Shown piece by piece: positions 22,189 to 26,192 of a stretch of 26,192 nucleotides of DNA (positions are counted from its first letter, which is position 1; each line of letters opens with the position of its first letter). Made by a program: the position numbers and the translations under genes. The DNA is from JBBTVI01 sp038063315 (GTDB taxonomy: Bacteria; Patescibacteriota; Minisyncoccia; Sungbacterales; HO2-52-23). Location of the stretch: positions 1 to 26,192 of the forward strand of contig JBBTVI010000053.1 of assembly GCA_038063315.1 (NCBI GenBank), read 5' to 3'. The notes below the pieces were generated by a model that was given only the letters and a program-made list of their open reading frames with translations, made no database searches and had not been told where the DNA came from.

Positions 22189-22330
22189 GAGTTTGGTGAA
22201 TAATTTAGAAGCAAGCCATTTTCTGTCATTCCCGCGCAGGCGGGAATCCAGATTTCCTGCCGACGTAGAAACAAGAACCTGGACCCCCGCCTTCGCGGGG
22301 GTGACAAAAAGCGCATTATTCACCAAGCTC
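22189..22330. repeat. TTGGTGAATAA-type element B with 7-bp flanking duplication
   Basis: The termini GAGTTTGGTGAATAA (22189-22203) and TTATTCACCAAGCTC (22316-22330) are inverse copies, 14 of 15 matching, and match element A. The interior carries GTCATTCCCGCGCAGGCGGG and CCCCCGCCTTCGCGGGGGTG palindromes. CTAATCG occurs at 22183-22189 and again at 22331-22337, which looks like a target-site duplication. Confidence 0.85.
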
Positions 22331-22350
22331 CTAATCGGACTCCCCAATAC

Positions 22351-22851
22351 ATGGAACTCCTGACGCAACTAGGCATTGACTGGAAACTCCTCGCCGCACA
22401 GATGCTTAATTTTGGCATCCTTATTTTTGTGTTGCATCGGTTTCTCTACAAGCCCGTTTTGGGTATTCTCGAAAAGCGCCGTATTCAAATCCAAGAAAAC
22501 GACCATAAAAGTCAGGAACTTGAGGATAAAATCGGCGAGGCCGATGCGGCGTACCGAAAAAGCGTTGCCCGCGCGGACGAACAAGCCACACGCATTGTCG
22601 CGGATGCAACCGCGCGCGCGGCAAAAGAAAAAGAGAGTATTATGGACGCGGCGCGCATCGAGACGCAAAAAATTCATGAAGATGCCGAGCGGCGCAATGC
22701 CCGGGAGAGGGAAGATTTCCTCCGCGCGTTGACGACCGAGAGCAAAGCGATCATCCGGGCGTCGGTGGAAAAAATTTTTACCGCAGTTGCGGATACGCGC
22801 CTGACGGAACAATTATTAAAGAAGGCGGAGAGGGAAATAGAACGGATTTAA
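22351..22851 (+). CDS. atpF: ATP synthase F0 subunit b
   Basis: The 166-residue product has an N-terminal membrane helix (about 9-30, WKLLAAQMLNFGILIFVLHR) with the family motif FLYKPVLGILEKR, then a long charged coiled coil. It forms the stator stalk linking F0 to the alpha and delta subunits. The start follows element B by 20 bp and has no ribosome site. Confidence 0.93.
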   Translation: MELLTQLGIDWKLLAAQMLNFGILIFVLHRFLYKPVLGILEKRRIQIQENDHKSQELEDKIGEADAAYRKSVARADEQATRIVADATARAAKEKESIMDAARIETQKIHEDAERRNAREREDFLRALTTESKAIIRASVEKIFTAVADTRLTEQLLKKAEREIERI

Positions 22852-22867
22852 CCGCTATCCGCCGTAT

Positions 22868-22922
22868 GAGATGCGCTCATTGGAGGTTTAACCTCGTGAG
22901 TCGTTCACGAGGTTAAACCTCC
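22868..22922. repeat. Hairpin repeat between atpF and atpH
   Basis: GGAGGTTTAACCTCGTGA (22882-22899) pairs perfectly with TCACGAGGTTAAACCTCC (22905-22922) over 18 bp with a 5-nt loop. Each arm is itself nearly palindromic, so a cruciform is possible. Positions 22868-22890 recur inverted at 4622-4644. There is no T run, so it is not a typical terminator. Confidence 0.85.
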
Positions 22923-22947
22923 TCATCTTCTATCGTTATCATCTTTT

Positions 22948-23403
22948 ATGTCACGCCTGACGCCGAAAATATACGCTTTCGCCCTGGACAGGATTTTGGA
23001 CCGTGCGCCCGACAATCAGGTCGAACAAGCGGTCCGCGCATGGCTTGATGCAATGCGCGCCCGGGGCGATATTACGCACGCCCGCCGGGCCGTACGTGAA
23101 TTTGAAAAAATCGCGCACCGTCGCGGCAAATGGGCTACATTCCGCGTCCAGATCGCGCGGCCCAAGGATGAAGAGGCCGTTCGCGCCTTGATTTTGGGGA
23201 CCGTGCCGCAGAAGGACGCACCGCTTATCCGCGTATCCGTCAATCCCGCGGTTATCGCCGGAGCGCGCATTATCCGAAACGATTCGTTACTGGTTGATGC
23301 GTCGCTGAAAGGGATGCTGGATGGAATGTTTGGCGAGCATCCGGAAAAAGTGCCCATCCTTCGCGGGGGTACCGCTATGGAGGACAAGCAAAGTGAAAAG
23401 TGA
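22948..23403 (+). CDS. atpH: ATP synthase F1 subunit delta
   Basis: The 151-residue product is divergent in its N-terminal helical domain but retains the C-terminal family pattern VNPAVIAGARIIRNDSLLVD followed by ASLKGMLDGM. It connects the stator stalk to the F1 head. The last residues (about KQSEK) and the stop are encoded by the AAAGTGA repeat shell, so the C-terminus has been set by a repeat. Confidence 0.85.
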   Translation: MSRLTPKIYAFALDRILDRAPDNQVEQAVRAWLDAMRARGDITHARRAVREFEKIAHRRGKWATFRVQIARPKDEEAVRALILGTVPQKDAPLIRVSVNPAVIAGARIIRNDSLLVDASLKGMLDGMFGEHPEKVPILRGGTAMEDKQSEK

Positions 23404-23577
23404 AAAATGTAAAATAGAAACTTAAAGGCAATCCCATACAGCCGTCATTGCGAGCGCCCCCGAGCTTCGAGGGGGCGCGTGGCAATCCATGAATTTTCTG
23501 GATTGCTTCGTCGCTGCTGCTCCTCGCAATGACGCATCTAAATTGGATTTTATTTCATATTTTGCATTTTTCGCTTT
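23391..23577. repeat. Nested repeat: AAAGTGAAAAATG shell around a CATTGCGAG element
   Basis: The shell arms are AAAGTGAAAAATGTAAAATA (from 23397) and the inverse of AAAGCGAAAAATGCAAAATA (ending 23577). The core at 23441-23534 has GCCGTCATTGCGAGCG, GGCAATCCATG and CTGCTCCTCGCAATGACG. The shell starts inside the atpH reading frame and ends 19 bp before atpA. Confidence 0.85.
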
Positions 23578-23596
23578 GCGATTTACGTTGATTCTT

Positions 23597-25123
23597 ATGG
23601 ACCATTCTCATATCATTGAAAAAATTGAGCAGGCGATCCGCGATTTCCACGGAGAAATCTCCACGGAAGAAATCGGACGCGTCATTGATGCCGGAGACGG
23701 CGTGGCTAAAATCGCCGGGCTTGAGGACGTCATGATGTCCGAGATGATCACGTTCCTTGACGCGGACCGCCGTCCGGTCGCCGACGGCGTCGTGCTGAAC
23801 CTCGAAGAATATACCGTCGGCGCCGTTATCCTCGGCGCATACGATAAAATCCGGGAGGGAATGCTTGTCGAGCGCACGAAAAGAATTCTCTCTGTTCCGG
23901 TCGGACGCGATATGGTCGGACGGGTCGTGGATGCATTGGGACGAACGCTCGATGGACAGGGAACTTTTCCCGAAGAAAAACGCTGTGAAATCGAAAAAAT
24001 CGCGCCGGGCGTCATCACGCGCGAATCCGTCTCCACACCCCTTCAAACCGGCATTAAAGCGATTGACGCGATGATTCCCATCGGCCGGGGGCAGCGCGAA
24101 CTCATCATCGGAGACCGCCAGACCGGGAAAACGGCTCTGGCGATTGACGCGATTATCAATCAAAAGGGCGAAAGTGTTGTCGCGATTTATGTCGCAATCG
24201 GGCAGAAGGAATCGAAAATCGCAAAGACCGTCGCGCGGCTCCGACGCGAGGGCGCGATGGAGCATACGATCATTGTCTCGGCCTCGGCCTCGAATGCGGC
24301 GGCTCTTTGGTACATTGCGCCATTCGCGGGCGCGGCTATCGGCGAATACTTCATGGACCAAGGGCGGGACGTCCTGATTGTTTACGATGATCTTTCAAAG
24401 CACGCGTGGGCCTATCGACAGATTTCCCTTCTCCTGCGCCGGCCCCCGGGACGGGAGGCCTACCCGGGCGATATTTTTTATCTCCACTCGCGGCTCCTCG
24501 AACGGGCCGCAAAACTCTCTAAAGAATACGGCGGAGGATCCATGACCGCGCTTCCCATTATTGAGACGCAGGCCGGAGACGTTTCGGCCTATATCCCGAC
24601 AAATGTCATCTCCATCACCGACGGACAGATCTATCTTGAATCGGATCTTTTTTACCGCGGCATCCGGCCCGCGGTCAATGTCGGACTCTCGGTCTCGCGC
24701 GTCGGAGGCGCCGCACAAATCAAAGCCATGAAAAAGGTCGCGGGGCGATTGCGTCTCGACCTTGCGCAATTCAGGGAACTGGAGGCATTTGCGCAATTTG
24801 CTTCGGATCTTGATCCGGCAACACGCGCGCAGATCGAACGCGGCCGGCGCCTTGTTGAAATCCTCAAGCAGCCGCAATACGCGCCGATTTCGGTGACGGA
24901 CCAGATTGTCGTTCTCTATGCCGCCGCCAACGGATATTTCGATGACATTCCCGTTGGAGAGTGCCGCGTGCGCGAGGAGGGACTGCGCAATTTCCTCCGC
25001 GCGCGCCGCCCCGGAATCCTTGAAAAAATTAAGGATAAAAAAGATATTGACGCGGCATTGGAGAATGAGCTGAAAGAGGCGATTGAGGAGTATAAGAATT
25101 CTCTTGAGCGGCAAATAAGGTAG
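23597..25123 (+). CDS. atpA: ATP synthase F1 subunit alpha
   Basis: The 508-residue product forms the non-catalytic nucleotide sites of the F1 head. It has the N-terminal stator-binding helix, the beta-barrel segment GRVIDAGDGVAKIAGL, P-loop GDRQTGKT (172-179), and the signature PAVNVGLSVSRVGGAAQ. I chose ATG 23597 (MDHSHIIEKIEQAIRDF) because the 36 codons before it lie in the nested repeat. The next gene is trmD, not atpG. Confidence 0.97.
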   Translation: MDHSHIIEKIEQAIRDFHGEISTEEIGRVIDAGDGVAKIAGLEDVMMSEMITFLDADRRPVADGVVLNLEEYTVGAVILGAYDKIREGMLVERTKRILSVPVGRDMVGRVVDALGRTLDGQGTFPEEKRCEIEKIAPGVITRESVSTPLQTGIKAIDAMIPIGRGQRELIIGDRQTGKTALAIDAIINQKGESVVAIYVAIGQKESKIAKTVARLRREGAMEHTIIVSASASNAAALWYIAPFAGAAIGEYFMDQGRDVLIVYDDLSKHAWAYRQISLLLRRPPGREAYPGDIFYLHSRLLERAAKLSKEYGGGSMTALPIIETQAGDVSAYIPTNVISITDGQIYLESDLFYRGIRPAVNVGLSVSRVGGAAQIKAMKKVAGRLRLDLAQFRELEAFAQFASDLDPATRAQIERGRRLVEILKQPQYAPISVTDQIVVLYAAANGYFDDIPVGECRVREEGLRNFLRARRPGILEKIKDKKDIDAALENELKEAIEEYKNSLERQIR

Positions 25124-25129
25124 GAGGTA

Positions 25130-25312
25130 AGAAACCGTTTTAAAAACCTTCCATCCGTCATTGCGAGCGACCCCGAGTCGGTCGAGGGGGAGCGCGGCAA
25201 TCCATTTCGACCGTCATTGCGAGCTGAAGGCGAAGCAATCCAGAATTTCTGTGTTTATGGATATGGATTGCTTCGTCGTCTAACTCCTCGCAATGACTTT
25301 TTTGAGATTTTC
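25130..25312. repeat. AGAAAC-type CATTGCGAG compound element
   Basis: It begins AGAAACCGTTTTAAAAACC 6 nt after the atpA stop, continues CCATCCGTCATTGCGAGCGA and contains a second left arm (ACCGTCATTGCGAGCTGAAG) before the right arm CTCCTCGCAATGAC. The distal terminus is degenerate. Confidence 0.85.
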
Positions 25313-25365
25313 CGACCTCGCCATTATCACTTTTGGCGTTAAGTGCGTTACCTTTCATCACAACC

Positions 25366-26055
25366 ATGCTCTTCGACATCCTCACAATCTTTCCCAACAT
25401 TTTTGATTCGTACATCAACGAATCCATTATTAAGCGCGCGCGGGAGAAGAAAATCATTGATATCCGCATACATAATCTCCGCGATTATACGCGAGACGCG
25501 CATAAAACTGTTGATGAAAAACCATACGGCGGTGGAGCCGGTATGGTTTTTAAGATTGAACCCATCGTCCGGGCCGTTGAGACAATTCTCAAAAAGAAAA
25601 GCGGCACCGCCAAAGAAACCACCGCGCGGTTCAAAATTGTTTTATTTTCCGCATCCGGCACGCAATTCACCCGAAAAGTGGCGCAGGGTTGGGCGCGTAA
25701 ATATAGCCGTCTTATTATGATTCCCGGACACTACGAAGGGATAGATGAACGCGTCAAAAAAGTTCTGAAGGCGGCCGCTGGTTCGACGCCGGAAGAAATC
25801 AGTATCGGCCCGTATGTGCTGACCGGAGGGGAACTTCCGGCGATGGTTGTTATGGATGCAGTGGCGCGTCACCTTCCGGGCGCGCTCGGAAATGAGACGT
25901 CACTTGAAGAAAAGCGCGGCGGCATCGGCATACCCGTTTTTACGCGTCCGGAAATTTTTGAATGGCGCGGCAGGAAATACCGCGTCCCTGCGGTTTTGCT
26001 CTCCGGCGACCATAAAAAAGTGGATGAATGGAGGCAAGCGCATAGGCATGGGTAA
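25366..26055 (+). CDS. trmD: tRNA (guanine-37-N1)-methyltransferase
   Basis: TrmD methylates G37 next to the anticodon with S-adenosylmethionine, preventing frameshifts. The 229-residue product has PYGGGAGMVFKIEP, GHYEGIDERV and SIGPYVLTGGELPAMVVMDA, which form the trefoil-knot cofactor site, and then LPGALGNETS. The C-terminal domain is a little short. I chose ATG 25366 (MLFDILTIFP) by homology; upstream codons are poor. It usually sits with rpsP, rimM or rplS; here it follows atpA. Confidence 0.96.
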   Translation: MLFDILTIFPNIFDSYINESIIKRAREKKIIDIRIHNLRDYTRDAHKTVDEKPYGGGAGMVFKIEPIVRAVETILKKKSGTAKETTARFKIVLFSASGTQFTRKVAQGWARKYSRLIMIPGHYEGIDERVKKVLKAAAGSTPEEISIGPYVLTGGELPAMVVMDAVARHLPGALGNETSLEEKRGGIGIPVFTRPEIFEWRGRKYRVPAVLLSGDHKKVDEWRQAHRHG

Positions 26056-26090
26056 TCCCTCACAGCCCGTATCAAGACCACCATTATATG

Positions 26091-26192
26091 CGTCATTGCG
26101 AGAAGGCCTGCCGCAGGACGACGAAGCAATCTAAATTCTGGATTGCCGCGCGCCCCCTCGACAGACTCGGGGTCGCTCGCAATGACAGCTGT
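26091..26192. repeat. CATTGCGAG-family element at the window end
   Basis: CGTCATTGCGAGAAGGCC and AGCAATCTAAATTC are followed by GGATTGCCGCGCGCCCCCTC and GGTCGCTCGCAATGACAG. The order of the two arm types is inverted relative to the copy at 17456-17608. It starts about 35 bp after trmD. Confidence 0.85.

Noticed and set aside
22882..22922. Terminator between atpF and atpH
   Set aside because: The 18-bp stem has no following T run on either strand and lies inside an operon.
23489..23596. N-terminal extension of AtpA from ATG 23489
   Set aside because: The 36 codons are repeat sequence; the alpha subunit begins at MDHSHIIEKIEQ.
1..26192. CRISPR array made of CATTGCGAG repeats
   Set aside because: Copies are kilobases apart, palindromic and unequal in length; there is no regular spacing and no cas gene.

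Overview
The window reads as a chromosome segment of a small-genome bacterium, most likely a member of the Candidate Phyla Radiation (Patescibacteria). No rRNA or full marker set is present, so this is an inference. It rests on a short UvrC without a C-terminal helix-hairpin-helix domain, a tRNA gene without encoded CCA, many promoters whose -10 box lies only 6-9 nt before the start codon, a rubrerythrin-VIT1 fusion, and a very dense load of small palindromic repeats. The standard code fits; TGA is used as stop.

Layout. 1-4388: dnaK, an unknown membrane protein and dnaJ. 4437-6068: repeats, then uvrC on the minus strand. 6100-8420: an accessory stretch holding three orphan genes, each with its own terminator, tRNA-Glu with a broken 5'-half copy beside it, and the C-terminal relic of a DDE transposase. 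8428-9888: a promoter, a structured leader and a secreted proteinase K-like protease with terminator. 10071-13121: an ABC exporter (ATPase plus membrane subunit) and two overlapping micro-membrane proteins. 13197-15631: a divergent pair, rubrerythrin-VIT1 metal transporter (minus) and truD (plus). 15702-18435: a Cys/His-knuckle orphan (minus), a ROK sugar kinase (plus) and a HAD phosphatase (minus). 18569-20701: two small envelope proteins and a divergent Glu/Leu/Phe/Val-type dehydrogenase. 20868-25123: the first part of an F-type ATP synthase operon (atpI-like, atpB, atpE, atpF, atpH, atpA), followed by trmD where atpG would be expected.

The most unusual property is the repeat landscape. About ten copies of a CATTGCGAG-type palindromic element occur in 26 kb. 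Several have an outer AGAAAC inverted repeat, and some sit inside a further shell of another repeat family. Two more elements share one terminal inverted repeat but carry unrelated interiors; one is flanked by a 7-bp direct repeat that contains the atpE stop codon. One low-complexity repeat lies in frame inside uvrC. Five of the six atp gene junctions in the window carry repeats or hairpins, of several families. Many elements start exactly at a stop codon. No known defence system, CRISPR array, integrase or complete transposase is visible; the best candidate for something undescribed is this nested, stop-codon-abutting repeat system.
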